In this document: piece after piece, positions 53,947 through 64,000 of the stretch
Layout: each line of letters starts with the position of its first letter
Position numbering within the stretch: the first letter of the stretch is position 1
NCBI RefSeq assembly: GCF_030815855.1
Contig: NZ_JAUSXG010000001.1
Location: forward strand, 1,178,001-1,242,000
From: Variovorax paradoxus
GTDB taxonomy: Bacteria; Pseudomonadota; Gammaproteobacteria; Burkholderiales; Burkholderiaceae_C
DNA length: 64,000 bases
Direction: 5' to 3'
Made by a program: the position numbers and the translations under genes
Notes under the pieces: generated by a model
What the model saw: only the letters and a program-made list of their open reading frames with translations
Told to the model about the DNA's origin: nothing
The model's database searches: none

Positions 53947-56109
53947 ATGGTTGAAATCGAACTCGACGGCAAGAAGGTCGACGTGACCGAAGGCAGCATG
54001 ATCATGCATGCGGCCGACAAGGCGGGCACCTACATCCCGCACTTCTGCTATCACAAGAAGCTCAGCATCGCGGCCAACTGCCGCATGTGCCTGGTCGACG
54101 TGGAAAAGGCGCCCAAGCCGATGCCGGCCTGCGCCACGCCCGTCACGCAGGGCATGATCGTTCGCACCAAGAGCGAAAAGGCCATCAAGGCGCAGCAGTC
54201 GGTCATGGAGTTCCTCCTGATCAACCACCCGCTGGATTGCCCGATCTGCGACCAGGGCGGCGAGTGCCAGCTGCAGGACTTGGCCGTCGGCTACGGCGGC
54301 TCTTCTTCGCGCTACGAAGAAGAAAAGCGCGTCGTCTTCCACAAGGACGTCGGCCCGCTGATCAGCATGGAAGAGATGAGCCGCTGCATCCATTGCACGC
54401 GCTGCGTCCGCTTCGGCCAGGAAGTGGCCGGCGTGATGGAGCTCGGCATGACCCAGCGCGGCGAGCACTCCGAAATCGAAACCTTCCTCGGCGACTCGGT
54501 CGACTCCGAGCTGTCGGGCAACATGATCGACATCTGCCCGGTCGGCGCGCTCACGAGCAAGCCGTTCCGCTACAGCGCCCGCACCTGGGAGCTGTCGCGC
54601 CGCAAGTCGGTGAGCCCGCACGATTCCACCGGCGCCAACCTGATCGTCCAGGTCAAGAACAACCGCGTGATGCGCGTGGTGCCGCTCGAGAACGAAGACG
54701 TCAACGAGTGCTGGATTGCCGACCGCGACCGTTTCTCGTACGAAGCCCTCAACGGCCCCGAGCGCCTCACGCAGCCCATGCTCAAGCAGGGCGGCCAATG
54801 GCAGCAGGTCGACTGGCAGACCGCACTCGAATACGTGGCCAACGGCCTGAAGCAGATCAAGGCCGACCACGGCGCGCAAAGCATCGGCACGCTGGCGAGC
54901 CCGCACAGCACGCTCGAAGAGCTTCAGCTCGCCGCCATGCTCACGCGTGAGCTCGGCAGCGACAACATCGACTACCGCCTGCGCAACGCCGAATTCACGG
55001 CGTTCGAAGGCGTGCGCTGGCTCGGCACCTCGATTGCATCGCTCACGCAGCTGCAGCGTGCATTCGTGATCGGCTCGAACCTGCGCAAGGACCATCCGCT
55101 GTTCGCGCAGCGCATCCGCCAGGCCGTGCGCAAGGGCGCCGCGCTGTCGGTGCTGACCTCGTCCAACCTGATGGCCGATAGCGAGGCGTGGGCCATGAGC
55201 GTGGCGCAGGCGTCGATCGTCGACGCGGGCCAGTGGGTCGAAGTGCTCGCCGGCATTGCTGCCGCCGTTGGCCAGACCACCGGCCAAGCCGCGCCGCTGG
55301 CACCGGCAAACGCACCGGACGCCGCCGCTCAAGCCATTGCAGCGTCGCTGCTCAGCGGCGAGCGCAAGGCCATCCTGCTCGGCAATGCCGCCGCCCACCA
55401 CGCACAAGCCGGCAGCCTGCTGGCCCTCGCAAACTGGATCGGTGCGCAGACCGGCGCCACCGTCGGCTACCTGACCGAAGCCGCCAACACCGTGGGTGCG
55501 CAGCTCGTCGGCGCATTCCCGAAGAACGGCGGCCTCGACGCCGGCCGCATGCTGGCCGCGGGTTCCGGTCTCAAGGCCGTGATGCTGCTCAACACCGAAC
55601 CGGTGTTCGACTCGGCCGCGGGTGCCGCAGCCGCCGATGTCATCGGCAATGCGCAAATGGTCGTCACGCTGAGCCCCTTCAAGGCCAACCTCGAGTTCAG
55701 CGACGTGCTGCTGCCCATCGCGCCGTTCACCGAAACGCCGGGTACCTTCGTCAATGCCGAAGGCCGCATGCAAAGTTTCCACGCCGTCGTGAAGCCCCAA
55801 GGCGAAACCCGTCCGGCCTGGAAGGTGCTGCGCGTGCTGGCCAACCTGCTCGGGCTGCCGGGCTTCGCCTTCGAATCGACCGCTGAAGTGCTGCGCACCG
55901 TCGGCGAGAACGGTGCCGTGCCCGCCGAGGCCTTGGGCAATGCAACCGCCGCGAAGGCCGTGGCTTCCAATGGCGCGGCTCCCGAACCCGCGGTTGCAGG
56001 CATCTACCAGCTCGATTCCATCGTGCGCCGCGCACCGTCGCTGCAACTCACCGCCGATGCCCGCAACGCATCGATTGCACCGGCCCGTGCCGAGGAGGCA
56101 TTGGCATGA
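53947..56109 (+). CDS. nuoG: NADH-quinone oxidoreductase subunit G
   Basis: A 720-residue 75-kDa-type subunit. N-terminal [2Fe-2S] ligands ([16 protein letters not shown]), the His/Cys N5 region ([18 protein letters not shown]), the N4 motif ([10 protein letters not shown] with later CPVGAL), and a molybdopterin-fold C-terminal domain with no active site. The start at 53947 has no strong Shine-Dalgarno. Its stop overlaps nuoH by four bases. Confidence 0.96.
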   Translation: MVEIELDGKKVDVTEGSMIMHAADKAGTYIPHFCYHKKLSIAANCRMCLVDVEKAPKPMPACATPVTQGMIVRTKSEKAIKAQQSVMEFLLINHPLDCPICDQGGECQLQDLAVGYGGSSSRYEEEKRVVFHKDVGPLISMEEMSRCIHCTRCVRFGQEVAGVMELGMTQRGEHSEIETFLGDSVDSELSGNMIDICPVGALTSKPFRYSARTWELSRRKSVSPHDSTGANLIVQVKNNRVMRVVPLENEDVNECWIADRDRFSYEALNGPERLTQPMLKQGGQWQQVDWQTALEYVANGLKQIKADHGAQSIGTLASPHSTLEELQLAAMLTRELGSDNIDYRLRNAEFTAFEGVRWLGTSIASLTQLQRAFVIGSNLRKDHPLFAQRIRQAVRKGAALSVLTSSNLMADSEAWAMSVAQASIVDAGQWVEVLAGIAAAVGQTTGQAAPLAPANAPDAAAQAIAASLLSGERKAILLGNAAAHHAQAGSLLALANWIGAQTGATVGYLTEAANTVGAQLVGAFPKNGGLDAGRMLAAGSGLKAVMLLNTEPVFDSAAGAAAADVIGNAQMVVTLSPFKANLEFSDVLLPIAPFTETPGTFVNAEGRMQSFHAVVKPQGETRPAWKVLRVLANLLGLPGFAFESTAEVLRTVGENGAVPAEALGNATAAKAVASNGAAPEPAVAGIYQLDSIVRRAPSLQLTADARNASIAPARAEEALA

Positions 56110-57182
56110 TCGACGCACTGCATGCATTCGGCCAGGGACTGGTCCATGCGGGCTGGTGGACGACCGTGGCCTGGCCCGTGATCTGGACGCTGATCAAGAT
56201 CATCGTGGTCGTGCTGCCGCTGATGGGCGCCGTGGCCTACCTCACGCTGTGGGAACGCAAGGCCATCGGCTTCACGCAGATCCGCGTGGGTCCGAACCGC
56301 ATCGGGCCGCTGGGCCTGCTGCAGCCCATCGCGGACGCGCTCAAGTTGATGACCAAGGAAATCATTCTTCCGACGGTTGCCAACAAGGGCTTGTTCCTGC
56401 TGGGCCCGATCATGACCATCATGCCGGCGCTCGTCGCATGGGCCGTGATTCCCTTCGGCCCCGAAATGGCGCTGGCCAACATCAATGCCGGCCTGCTGTT
56501 CGTGATGGCCATCACCTCGCTCGAGGTCTACGGCGTGATCATCGCGGGCTGGGCGTCCAACTCGAAGTACGCCTTTCTCGGCGCGCTGCGTGCCTCGGCG
56601 CAGATGGTGAGCTACGAGATCGCGATGGGCTTCTGCTTCGTCGTGGTGCTGATGGTTTCAGGCAGCCTGAACATGAGCGAAATCGTGAACGTGCAGGGCA
56701 AGGGCACCTTCGCCGGCATGGGCCTCGGCTTCCTGTCGTGGAACTGGCTGCCGCTGCTGCCGATCTTCGTCGTCTACTTCATCTCGGGCCTGGCCGAGAC
56801 CAACCGCCATCCGTTCGACGTGGTCGAAGGCGAGTCCGAAATCGTCGCTGGCCACATGATCGAGTACTCGGGCATGAGCTTCGCGATGTTCTTCCTGGCC
56901 GAGTACGCCAACATGTGGCTGGTCTCGATCCTGTGCGTTGTGCTGTTCCTCGGCGGATGGCTGCCGCCGTTCGAGTTCCTGAGCTTCATCCCGGGCTGGA
57001 TCTGGCTCGGTGCCAAGACCTTCTGCGTGGTCACCATGTTTCTGTGGGTTCGCTCGACGTTCCCGCGCTTCCGCTATGACCAGATCATGCGTCTGGGCTG
57101 GAAGATCTTCATTCCGGTCACGCTCGTGTGGCTGGTCGTGGTCGGTGCATGGATGCAGACCCCGTTCAATATCTGGAAATAA
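56106..57182 (+). CDS. nuoH: NADH-quinone oxidoreductase subunit H
   Basis: A 358-residue membrane subunit with eight or more segments that joins the quinone site to the proton channels. Signatures are [20 protein letters not shown] and [19 protein letters not shown]. Confidence 0.97.
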   Translation: MIDALHAFGQGLVHAGWWTTVAWPVIWTLIKIIVVVLPLMGAVAYLTLWERKAIGFTQIRVGPNRIGPLGLLQPIADALKLMTKEIILPTVANKGLFLLGPIMTIMPALVAWAVIPFGPEMALANINAGLLFVMAITSLEVYGVIIAGWASNSKYAFLGALRASAQMVSYEIAMGFCFVVVLMVSGSLNMSEIVNVQGKGTFAGMGLGFLSWNWLPLLPIFVVYFISGLAETNRHPFDVVEGESEIVAGHMIEYSGMSFAMFFLAEYANMWLVSILCVVLFLGGWLPPFEFLSFIPGWIWLGAKTFCVVTMFLWVRSTFPRFRYDQIMRLGWKIFIPVTLVWLVVVGAWMQTPFNIWK

Positions 57183-57199
57183 CTGGAAGCGCCAACATC

Positions 57200-57745
57200 A
57201 TGACTGCTGCGCATACCACCGGCGCGCTCGCGCGCCCTTCCAAGCTTGCGTCCGCTCCGTTCTCGCTCAAGGACTTCCTGGGCAGCTTCATGCTGTTCGA
57301 ACTGTTCAAGGGGCTGGCGATCACCGGCAAGTACGCCTTCGCCCGCAAGATCACGGTGCAGTTCCCCGAAGAAAAGACGCCGCTGTCGCCGCGCTTTCGG
57401 GGCCTGCATGCGCTGCGCCGCTATGAAAACGGCGAAGAGCGCTGCATTGCCTGCAAGCTCTGCGAAGCCGTGTGTCCCGCCTTGGCCATCACCATCGAAT
57501 CCGATGTGCGCGACGACGGCTCGCGCCGCACCACGCGCTACGACATCGACCTGACCAAGTGCATCTTCTGCGGATTCTGCGAAGAAAGCTGCCCGGTCGA
57601 TTCGATCGTGGAAACCCACATCTTCGAATACCACGGCGAAAAGCGCGGCGACCTGTACTTCACCAAGGACATGCTGCTGGCCGTGGGCGATCGCTACGAA
57701 AAAGAAATTGCAGCGAACAAGGCGGCCGACGCCAAGTACCGCTGA
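57200..57745 (+). CDS. nuoI: NADH-quinone oxidoreductase subunit I
   Basis: A 181-residue ferredoxin-like subunit with two [4Fe-4S] motifs, [12 protein letters not shown] and [12 protein letters not shown] (clusters N6a/N6b). The N-terminal 35 residues are a membrane-associated extension. Start at 57200 is the first ATG after nuoH. Confidence 0.96.
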   Translation: MTAAHTTGALARPSKLASAPFSLKDFLGSFMLFELFKGLAITGKYAFARKITVQFPEEKTPLSPRFRGLHALRRYENGEERCIACKLCEAVCPALAITIESDVRDDGSRRTTRYDIDLTKCIFCGFCEESCPVDSIVETHIFEYHGEKRGDLYFTKDMLLAVGDRYEKEIAANKAADAKYR

Positions 57746-57781
57746 TCCGACCAGCCCGAACCCCGTACCCATTCGAATTCC

Positions 57782-58456
57782 ATGGACGTCAAGACCGGTC
57801 TGTTCTATCTGTTTGCCGCGGTGCTGCTGTTCGCAGCCTTCCGCGTCATCACCGCCCGCAACCCCGTGTACGCGGCGCTGTTCCTGGTGCTCGCCTTCTT
57901 CCAGGCATCGGCGATCTGGCTGCTGCTGCGCGCCGAGTTCCTCGCGATCTCGCTGGTGCTCGTTTACGTTGGCGCGGTGATGGTGCTGTTCCTGTTCGTC
58001 GTGATGATGCTGGACATCAACGTCGATGGCCTGCGGCAAGGCTTTTGGAAGCACTTTCCGCTGGCAGCCGGCGTGGGCGCGCTCATCGCGCTTGAAATGG
58101 CCGCCGTGCTGATGGGCGGCTTCCGCCTTGCGGAACCGCCGCGCGCCGGGGCCGCCGCGGCGGCCAACAGCTCGAACACGCTCGAGCTCGGCAAGCTGCT
58201 GTATTCCGAGTATTTGTATCCCCTCGAAATTGCGGCCGTCATCCTGCTCGTGGCCATCGTGGCCGCCATTGCCCTGACCTTGCGAACCCGCAAGGACAGC
58301 AAATATGTCAACCCGTCCGACCAGGTTCGCGTGAAGGCGCGCGACCGCGTGCGCATCGTGCAGATGCAGGTCACGCGCGCCGCCGAGCCGGTGGTGGAAG
58401 CACCCGCAGATGCAGATGCGGGCGCAGCAACGGCGGCAAAGGAAAACAAGGCATGA
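57782..58456 (+). CDS. nuoJ: NADH-quinone oxidoreductase subunit J
   Basis: A 224-residue membrane subunit with five segments; conserved region [21 protein letters not shown]-terminal Ala/Glu-rich cytoplasmic tail of about 40 residues follows the last segment. Stop overlaps nuoK by four bases. Confidence 0.95.
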   Translation: MDVKTGLFYLFAAVLLFAAFRVITARNPVYAALFLVLAFFQASAIWLLLRAEFLAISLVLVYVGAVMVLFLFVVMMLDINVDGLRQGFWKHFPLAAGVGALIALEMAAVLMGGFRLAEPPRAGAAAAANSSNTLELGKLLYSEYLYPLEIAAVILLVAIVAAIALTLRTRKDSKYVNPSDQVRVKARDRVRIVQMQVTRAAEPVVEAPADADAGAATAAKENKA

Positions 58457-58761
58457 CGCTCACGCTCGGACACTTTCTTTCGCTCGGCGCCATGCTCTTC
58501 GCGCTGTCGGTCATCGGCATTTTCCTGAACCGCAAGAACCTCATCGTGCTGCTGATGGCCATCGAGCTGATGCTACTCGCGGTGAACATGAACTTCGTGG
58601 CGTTCTCGTACTACCTGGGCGACATGCACGGACAGATCTTCGTGTTCTTCATCCTGACGGTGGCCGCCGCCGAGTCGGCCATCGGCCTGGCCCTGCTGGT
58701 GCTGCTGTTCCGCAACAAGTCGAACATCAACATCGACGAACTCAACTCGCTCAAGGGTTGA
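58453..58761 (+). CDS. nuoK: NADH-quinone oxidoreductase subunit K
   Basis: A 102-residue membrane subunit with three segments and the two buried glutamates of the proton path (in [13 protein letters not shown] and [14 protein letters not shown]). Confidence 0.96.
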   Translation: MTLTLGHFLSLGAMLFALSVIGIFLNRKNLIVLLMAIELMLLAVNMNFVAFSYYLGDMHGQIFVFFILTVAAAESAIGLALLVLLFRNKSNINIDELNSLKG

Positions 58762-58768
58762 AAGCAAC

Positions 58769-60805
58769 ATGAGCGCAACCCTTTCTGCATCCACCCTGCT
58801 GGCCGTGCCGCTGGCACCCCTGGTCGGCGCCGCCGTCGCGGGCCTGTTCGGCACCAAGTTCGGCGGCAACCACATCGGCCGCAAAGTCACGCATTCGCTG
58901 ACCATCCTCGGCGTGCTGGTCGCCTTCATCATCTCGGCCATGACGCTGAAGTCGGTCGTCGTCGACGGCGCCCGCTTCAACGCCACGATCTACGAATGGA
59001 TGGTGGTCGGCGGCCTGAAGATGGAAGTCGGCTTCCTGGTCGACGGCCTCACGGCCATGATGATGTGCGTCGTGACTTTCGTCTCGCTGATGGTGCACAT
59101 CTACACCATCGGCTACATGGAAGAAGACGAGGGCTACAACCGCTTCTTCGCCTACATCTCGCTGTTCACCTTCTCCATGCTGATGCTCGTCATGAGCAAC
59201 AACATGCTCCAGCTGTTCTTCGGCTGGGAAGCGGTGGGCCTGGTGTCATACCTGCTGATCGGCTTCTGGTTCAACAAGCCGACGGCGATCTTCGCGAACA
59301 TGAAGGCGTTCCTGGTCAACCGCGTGGGCGACTTCGGCTTCATCCTGGGCATCGGCCTGATCGCGGCCTATGCCGGCACGCTGAACTACGGCGAAGCCTT
59401 CGCCAAGGCCGGCACGCTGGCCGGCATCACCTTCCCGGGCACCGAGTGGATGCTGGTGACCGTGATCTGCATCTGCCTTTTCATCGGCGCCATGGGCAAG
59501 AGCGCGCAGTTCCCGCTGCACGTGTGGCTGCCCGACTCGATGGAAGGCCCGACGCCCATCTCGGCGCTGATCCACGCGGCAACCATGGTGACCGCCGGCA
59601 TCTTCATGGTGGCGCGCATGTCGCCGCTGTTCGAGCTCAGCGACACGGCACTCTCGTTCATCCTGGTGATCGGTGCCATCACGGCGCTGTTCATGGGCTT
59701 CCTGGGCATCATCCAGAACGACATCAAGCGCGTGGTCGCGTACTCGACGCTCTCGCAGCTCGGCTACATGACGGTGGCGCTCGGTGCCTCGGCCTATTCG
59801 GTCGCGGTGTTCCACCTGATGACGCACGCCTTCTTCAAGGCGCTGCTGTTCCTTGGCGCGGGCTCGGTGATCATCGGCATGCACCACAACCAGGACATCC
59901 GCTGGATGGGCGGCGTGCGCAAGTACATGCCCATCACCTGGATCACCTCGCTCCTGGGTTCGCTCGCGCTGATCGGCACGCCGTTCTTCGCCGGCTTCTA
60001 CTCGAAGGACAGCATCATCGAGGCGGTGCACGAAAGCCATCTGTGGGGCGCGCAGTTCGCGTACTACGCGGTGCTCGCCGGTGTGTTCGTGACGGCGTTC
60101 TATTCGTTCCGCATGTACTTCCTGGTGTTCCACGGCAAGGAGCGCTACGACCAGAACCCCGACGCGCACCACGACGACCATGCGGCGCACGGCGACGACC
60201 ATGGCCATGGCCACCACGACCACAAGCCGCACGAATCGCCGATGGTGGTGTGGCTGCCGCTGGTGCTGCTTGCGATCCCGTCGGTGGTGATCGGCTTCAT
60301 GACGATCGAGCCGATGCTCTTCGGCGAGTTCTTCAAGGGAGCCATCGAGGTCGACGCGAACAAGCACCATGCCATGAAGGAACTCGAAGAAGCCTTCCAC
60401 GGCCCGGTGGCCATGGCGATCCATGGCTTGCGGACGCCGCCGTTCTGGCTGGCGCTGGCGGGCGTGGCGCTCTCGTTCTACATGTACATGATCAATCCGG
60501 CGCTGCCCGCCGCGATCAAGCGCGCGTTCGGCCCCGTCTACCGCCTGCTCGACAACAAGTACTACCTCGACTGGATCAACGAGAACATCGTCGCCCGTGG
60601 TGCGCGTGCCCTTGGCACCGGCCTGTGGAAGGGCGGCGACCAGGCGCTGATCGACGGCGCCATCGTCAACGGTTCATGGAAGGTGGTCGGCCGCATCTCG
60701 GGCGTCGTGCGCTGGCTGCAGTCGGGCTATATCTATCACTACGCCTTCTCGATGCTGCTCGGCATCTTCATCCTGATGACGTACTTCGTCTGGTTCAAGC
60801 GCTGA
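58769..60805 (+). CDS. nuoL: NADH-quinone oxidoreductase subunit L
   Basis: A 678-residue Mrp-antiporter-like subunit with the long lateral helix at its C-terminus. Signatures: FFGWEAVGLVSYLLIGFWF, LHVWLPDSMEGPTPISALIH, HLMTHAFFKALLFLGAGSVI. Residues 467-488 form a loop with ten histidines among Asp, Gly and Ala, absent from E. coli NuoL as I recall it. Starts 7 bp after nuoK. Confidence 0.96.
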   Translation: MSATLSASTLLAVPLAPLVGAAVAGLFGTKFGGNHIGRKVTHSLTILGVLVAFIISAMTLKSVVVDGARFNATIYEWMVVGGLKMEVGFLVDGLTAMMMCVVTFVSLMVHIYTIGYMEEDEGYNRFFAYISLFTFSMLMLVMSNNMLQLFFGWEAVGLVSYLLIGFWFNKPTAIFANMKAFLVNRVGDFGFILGIGLIAAYAGTLNYGEAFAKAGTLAGITFPGTEWMLVTVICICLFIGAMGKSAQFPLHVWLPDSMEGPTPISALIHAATMVTAGIFMVARMSPLFELSDTALSFILVIGAITALFMGFLGIIQNDIKRVVAYSTLSQLGYMTVALGASAYSVAVFHLMTHAFFKALLFLGAGSVIIGMHHNQDIRWMGGVRKYMPITWITSLLGSLALIGTPFFAGFYSKDSIIEAVHESHLWGAQFAYYAVLAGVFVTAFYSFRMYFLVFHGKERYDQNPDAHHDDHAAHGDDHGHGHHDHKPHESPMVVWLPLVLLAIPSVVIGFMTIEPMLFGEFFKGAIEVDANKHHAMKELEEAFHGPVAMAIHGLRTPPFWLALAGVALSFYMYMINPALPAAIKRAFGPVYRLLDNKYYLDWINENIVARGARALGTGLWKGGDQALIDGAIVNGSWKVVGRISGVVRWLQSGYIYHYAFSMLLGIFILMTYFVWFKR

Positions 60806-60829
60806 GCTAAGCGCTGGAGAAAAATAAAA

Positions 60830-62305
60830 ATGGGTTTGTTGAGCCTTGCCATCTGGGTGCCGATCGCATTCGGTGTCGCGCTGCTGGCGTTCGGCCGTGA
60901 CGAGAACGCCAGGGGCGTGCGATGGGTCGCGCTGGTCGGTGCGATCGTCAGCTTCCTGGTCACCGTGCCGCTTTACACCGGCTTCCAGAACGGCACCGCC
61001 GCGATGCAGTTCGTCGAGAAGGGCAGCTGGATTGCGCGCTTCAACGTCAACTACCACCTCGGTGTCGACGGCCTGTCGCTCTGGCTGGTGCTGCTGACTT
61101 CGTTCATCACCGTGGTGGTCGTGATCTCGGCCTGGGAAGTGATCACCGAGCGCGTCAACCAGTACATGGGCGCGTTCCTGATTCTCTCGGGCTTCATGAT
61201 CGGCGTGTTCGCCGCGCTCGACGGCATCCTGTTCTACGTGTTCTTCGAAGCCACGCTGATCCCGATGTACCTGATCATCGGCATCTGGGGCGGCCCGAAC
61301 AAGATCTACGCGGCGTTCAAGTTCTTCATCTACACCTTGCTCGGCTCGCTGCTGATGCTGGTGGCGCTGATCTACCTGTACAACAAGTCGGGCGGCAGCT
61401 TCGACATCCTGAGCTGGCACAAGCTGCCGCTGGGTTCGACGGCGCAGACCTTCCTGTTCTTCGCGTTCTTTGCCGCCTTTGCCGTCAAGGTGCCGATGTG
61501 GCCGGTTCATACCTGGCTGCCCGATGTGCACGTCGAGGCGCCGACCGGCGGCTCGGCCGTGCTGGCGGCAATCATGCTGAAGCTCGGTGCCTACGGCTTC
61601 CTGCGCTTCTCGATGCCGATTGCGCCCGATGCTTCGCACGAATGGGCCTGGCTCATGATCGCGCTGTCGCTCATCGCCGTGATCTACGTCGGCCTGGTGG
61701 CGTTGGTGCAGGAAGACATGAAGAAGCTCGTGGCTTATTCGTCGGTCGCCCACATGGGCTTCGTGACGCTCGGCTTCTTCATCTTCAACGAGCTGGGCGT
61801 GTCGGGCGGCATCGTGCAGATGATTGCGCACGGCTTCGTCTCGGGCGCCATGTTCCTCGGCATCGGCGTGCTGTACGACCGCGTGCATTCGCGCCAGATC
61901 GCCGACTACGGCGGCGTGGTCAACACCATGCCCAAGTTCGCCGCGTTCGCGCTGCTGTTCGCCATGGCCAACTGCGGCCTGCCGGGCACCGCCGGATTCG
62001 TGGGCGAGTGGATGGTCATCCTGGGCGCGGTCAAGTACAACTTCTGGATCGGCCTCGGCTCTGCAACGGCACTGATCTTCGGCGCGGCCTACACCCTCTG
62101 GATGTACAAGCGCGTTTACCTCGGCCCGGTCGGCAACGACCACGTCAAGGAACTCACCGACATCAACGCCCGCGAGTTCCTCATGCTGTCGCTGCTGGCC
62201 ATTGCCGTGCTGTGGATGGGCATCTATCCGAAGCCGTTCACCGATGTGATGGACGTTTCCGTGACGGAGCTCCTGCGCCATGTGGCAACGTCCAAACTGC
62301 CCTGA
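60830..62305 (+). CDS. nuoM: NADH-quinone oxidoreductase subunit M
   Basis: A 491-residue antiporter-like membrane subunit. Conserved proton-channel residues lie in FYVFFEATLIPMYLIIGIWG and in WPVHTWLPDVHVEAPTGGSA. Confidence 0.97.
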   Translation: MGLLSLAIWVPIAFGVALLAFGRDENARGVRWVALVGAIVSFLVTVPLYTGFQNGTAAMQFVEKGSWIARFNVNYHLGVDGLSLWLVLLTSFITVVVVISAWEVITERVNQYMGAFLILSGFMIGVFAALDGILFYVFFEATLIPMYLIIGIWGGPNKIYAAFKFFIYTLLGSLLMLVALIYLYNKSGGSFDILSWHKLPLGSTAQTFLFFAFFAAFAVKVPMWPVHTWLPDVHVEAPTGGSAVLAAIMLKLGAYGFLRFSMPIAPDASHEWAWLMIALSLIAVIYVGLVALVQEDMKKLVAYSSVAHMGFVTLGFFIFNELGVSGGIVQMIAHGFVSGAMFLGIGVLYDRVHSRQIADYGGVVNTMPKFAAFALLFAMANCGLPGTAGFVGEWMVILGAVKYNFWIGLGSATALIFGAAYTLWMYKRVYLGPVGNDHVKELTDINAREFLMLSLLAIAVLWMGIYPKPFTDVMDVSVTELLRHVATSKLP

Positions 62306-62329
62306 TTCCACGCTGAAGAAGAGAACGAG

Positions 62330-63817
62330 ATGATTGACAAACTCAGCTGGGTCGCGATCTACCCCGAAATCGTGCTGCTGGTCATGGCCTGCATCATTGC
62401 GCTGGTCGACCTGTCGGACACGAGCCCGCGCCGCACGCGCACCTACATCCTGACGCTGCTCACGCTGGCCGTGGTGGCCGTTTTGACCGGCATCACGGCC
62501 AACGACGGCAAGACGATCTACGGTTTCGGCGGCATGGTCGTGAGCGACCCCATGGGCAACTGGCTCAAGTGCTTCGCCACCGTGGCGCTGATGGTCACGC
62601 TGGTGTACGGCCGCCCCTATGCGGCCGACCGCGAAATGCTGCGCGGCGGCGAACTGTTCACCATCAGCATGTTCGCGCTGCTGGGCATGTTCGTGATGAT
62701 CTCGGGCAGCAACTTCCTCCTGATCTACCTGGGCCTCGAACTGCTCACGCTGTCGAGCTATGCGCTGGTGGCGCTGCGCCGCGACAACGCGGTGGCCAGC
62801 GAAGCGGCCATGAAGTACTTCGTGCTCGGCGCCATGGCCAGCGGCTTCCTGCTCTACGGCCTCTCGATGCTGTACGGCGCGACCGGCTCGCTCGACACCA
62901 ACGAAGTGTTCAAGATCATCGCCAGCGGCAAGGTGAACCACCAGGTGCTGGTGTTCGGCCTGGTGTTCATCGTCGCGGGCCTGGCGTTCAAGGTGGGGGC
63001 CGCGCCTTTCCACATGTGGGTGCCCGACGTGTACCAGGGCGCTCCGACGGCGGTGACGCTGTTGATCGGCGCGGCGCCCGAACTGGCAGCCTTCGCCATC
63101 ATCATCCGCCTGCTGGTGGAAGGGCTGCTGCCATTGGCCATCGACTGGCAGCAGATGCTGGCGCTGCTGGCCGTCGCATCGCTGCTGGTGGGCAACCTGG
63201 CCGCCATTGCGCAGACCAACCTCAAGCGCATGCTGGCCTACTCGACCATCGCGCAAATGGGCTTCATGCTGCTCGGCCTGGTGGCGGGCGTGGTCGACGG
63301 CACCACCTACAACGCGCAGTTCGCGTACAGCGCGTCGATGTTCTACATCGTGACCTACGTGCTGACCACGCTGGCCAGCTTCGGCATCATCCTGCTGCTG
63401 GCGCGCGAAGGCTTCGAAAGCGAAGAGATCACCGACCTGGCCGGCCTGAACCAGCGCAGCCCGCTGTACGCTGGCGTGATGGCCATTGCGATGTTCTCGC
63501 TTGCGGGCCTGCCGCCGCTGGTCGGCTTCTACGCCAAGCTGGCCGTGTTGCAGGCGCTGATCGCGTCGGGCCAGGCGATCTACATCGGTCTTGCGGTGTT
63601 CGCGGTGATCATGTCGCTGATCGGCGCCTTCTACTACCTGCGCGTGGTCAAGGTCATGTACTTCGACGCGCCCCTGACCGCCAGCACCGTCTCGGCGCCG
63701 CGCGACGTGCGCGCCGTGCTCTCGGTCAACGGCTTGCTGATTCTCGTGCTGGGCATCGTTCCCGGCGGCCTCATGACGCTGTGCGCCAAGGCGATCGTGG
63801 CCACGCTGGCCAACTGA
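62330..63817 (+). CDS. nuoN: NADH-quinone oxidoreductase subunit N
   Basis: A 495-residue antiporter-like subunit ([58 protein letters not shown]). Last standard complex I gene; 24 bp after nuoM. Confidence 0.97.
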   Translation: MIDKLSWVAIYPEIVLLVMACIIALVDLSDTSPRRTRTYILTLLTLAVVAVLTGITANDGKTIYGFGGMVVSDPMGNWLKCFATVALMVTLVYGRPYAADREMLRGGELFTISMFALLGMFVMISGSNFLLIYLGLELLTLSSYALVALRRDNAVASEAAMKYFVLGAMASGFLLYGLSMLYGATGSLDTNEVFKIIASGKVNHQVLVFGLVFIVAGLAFKVGAAPFHMWVPDVYQGAPTAVTLLIGAAPELAAFAIIIRLLVEGLLPLAIDWQQMLALLAVASLLVGNLAAIAQTNLKRMLAYSTIAQMGFMLLGLVAGVVDGTTYNAQFAYSASMFYIVTYVLTTLASFGIILLLAREGFESEEITDLAGLNQRSPLYAGVMAIAMFSLAGLPPLVGFYAKLAVLQALIASGQAIYIGLAVFAVIMSLIGAFYYLRVVKVMYFDAPLTASTVSAPRDVRAVLSVNGLLILVLGIVPGGLMTLCAKAIVATLAN

Positions 63818-63833
63818 TCCCGGTCTGCCCACG

Positions 63834-64000
63834 GTGTCGCAAACCGCATCGGTCTGGGTCGTTCTGCTGGTGGCGCTGGTGGCCGCCAACCTGCCGTTCC
63901 TCAATGAGCGGTTGTTCGGCGTCGTGCCGCTGGCCACGCAGCCCAAGCCGCTCGCGGTGCGGCTCGCCGAACTGGTGGTGCTGTATTTCGTTGCCGGCGG
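63834..64000 (+). CDS. DUF2818 family small membrane protein, 3' end outside window
   Basis: Starting with GTG at 63834, 55 codons are visible: two hydrophobic stretches (VWVVLLVALVAANLPFL and LAELVVLYFVAG) around NERLFGVVPL. This matches the DUF2818 proteins that follow nuoN in Burkholderiales; its role in complex I, if any, is not known. It begins 16 bp after nuoN. Confidence 0.8.
   Translation, partial: MSQTASVWVVLLVALVAANLPFLNERLFGVVPLATQPKPLAVRLAELVVLYFVAG

Noticed and set aside
60674-63946. Open frame of 1090 codons antisense to nuoL-nuoN
   Set aside because: It is the mirror of genuine, highly conserved complex I genes; its His/Gln/Arg-rich sequence is what high-GC antisense frames give, and it has no family motif.

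Overview
This 64 kb, GC-rich window looks like chromosome of a comamonad (Burkholderiales), most likely Variovorax or a close relative. The grounds are the gene order rpsO-pnp-quinone oxidoreductase-tpiA-secG-tRNA-Leu(GAG)-nuoA..N-DUF2818, codon use, family-level protein similarity and several repeat types that I associate with this family. I see no prophage, transposase, integrase or CRISPR array. The window opens inside pmbA and closes inside a DUF2818 gene.

Region 1 (1-12.9 kb) holds accessory metabolism. It has an exported fumarylacetoacetase-fold protein, two tandem AraC regulators, a nucleoside deoxyribosyltransferase, and a sugar/polyol ABC importer (binding protein, two permeases, ATPase) followed by a xylitol/sorbitol-type dehydrogenase. 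Then come a frameshifted LysR gene, a TauE/SafE permease, a Nudix hydrolase, yqeY and rpsU. Region 2 (12.9-20.8 kb) is on the minus strand: a BaiN-like flavoprotein, a lipoprotein NlpC/P60-like hydrolase, a sterol-desaturase-fold membrane enzyme and a PotABCD-type ABC operon. The two permease genes of that operon are split by a pair of inverted 96-bp palindromic repeats.

Region 3 (20.9-38.7 kb) is the most interesting part: a complete nitrate assimilation locus with unusually dense sensing. It has nirB, nirD and nasA with ybiB and cobA (siroheme supply), narK, and nrtABD for uptake. There are four candidate signalling proteins: NasR (NIT-ANTAR), an ANTAR protein carrying two NarX P-box-like (PilJ) motifs, an exported protein made only of the same P-box-like motifs between nirB and nirD, and a fused PP2C phosphatase/Ser-Thr kinase. 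The nrtA leader contains a textbook ANTAR target: two hairpins with six-base loops having A1 and G4, the second overlapping the 5' arm of an intrinsic terminator. This predicts nitrate-controlled transcription antitermination.

Region 4 (38.7-64 kb) is largely core: tsaD, an alpha/beta hydrolase, hsp20, a Leu/Ile/Val-type binding protein with an aminotransferase, rpsO, pnp, a quinone oxidoreductase, tpiA, secG, tRNA-Leu and the full 14-gene complex I operon nuoA-N.
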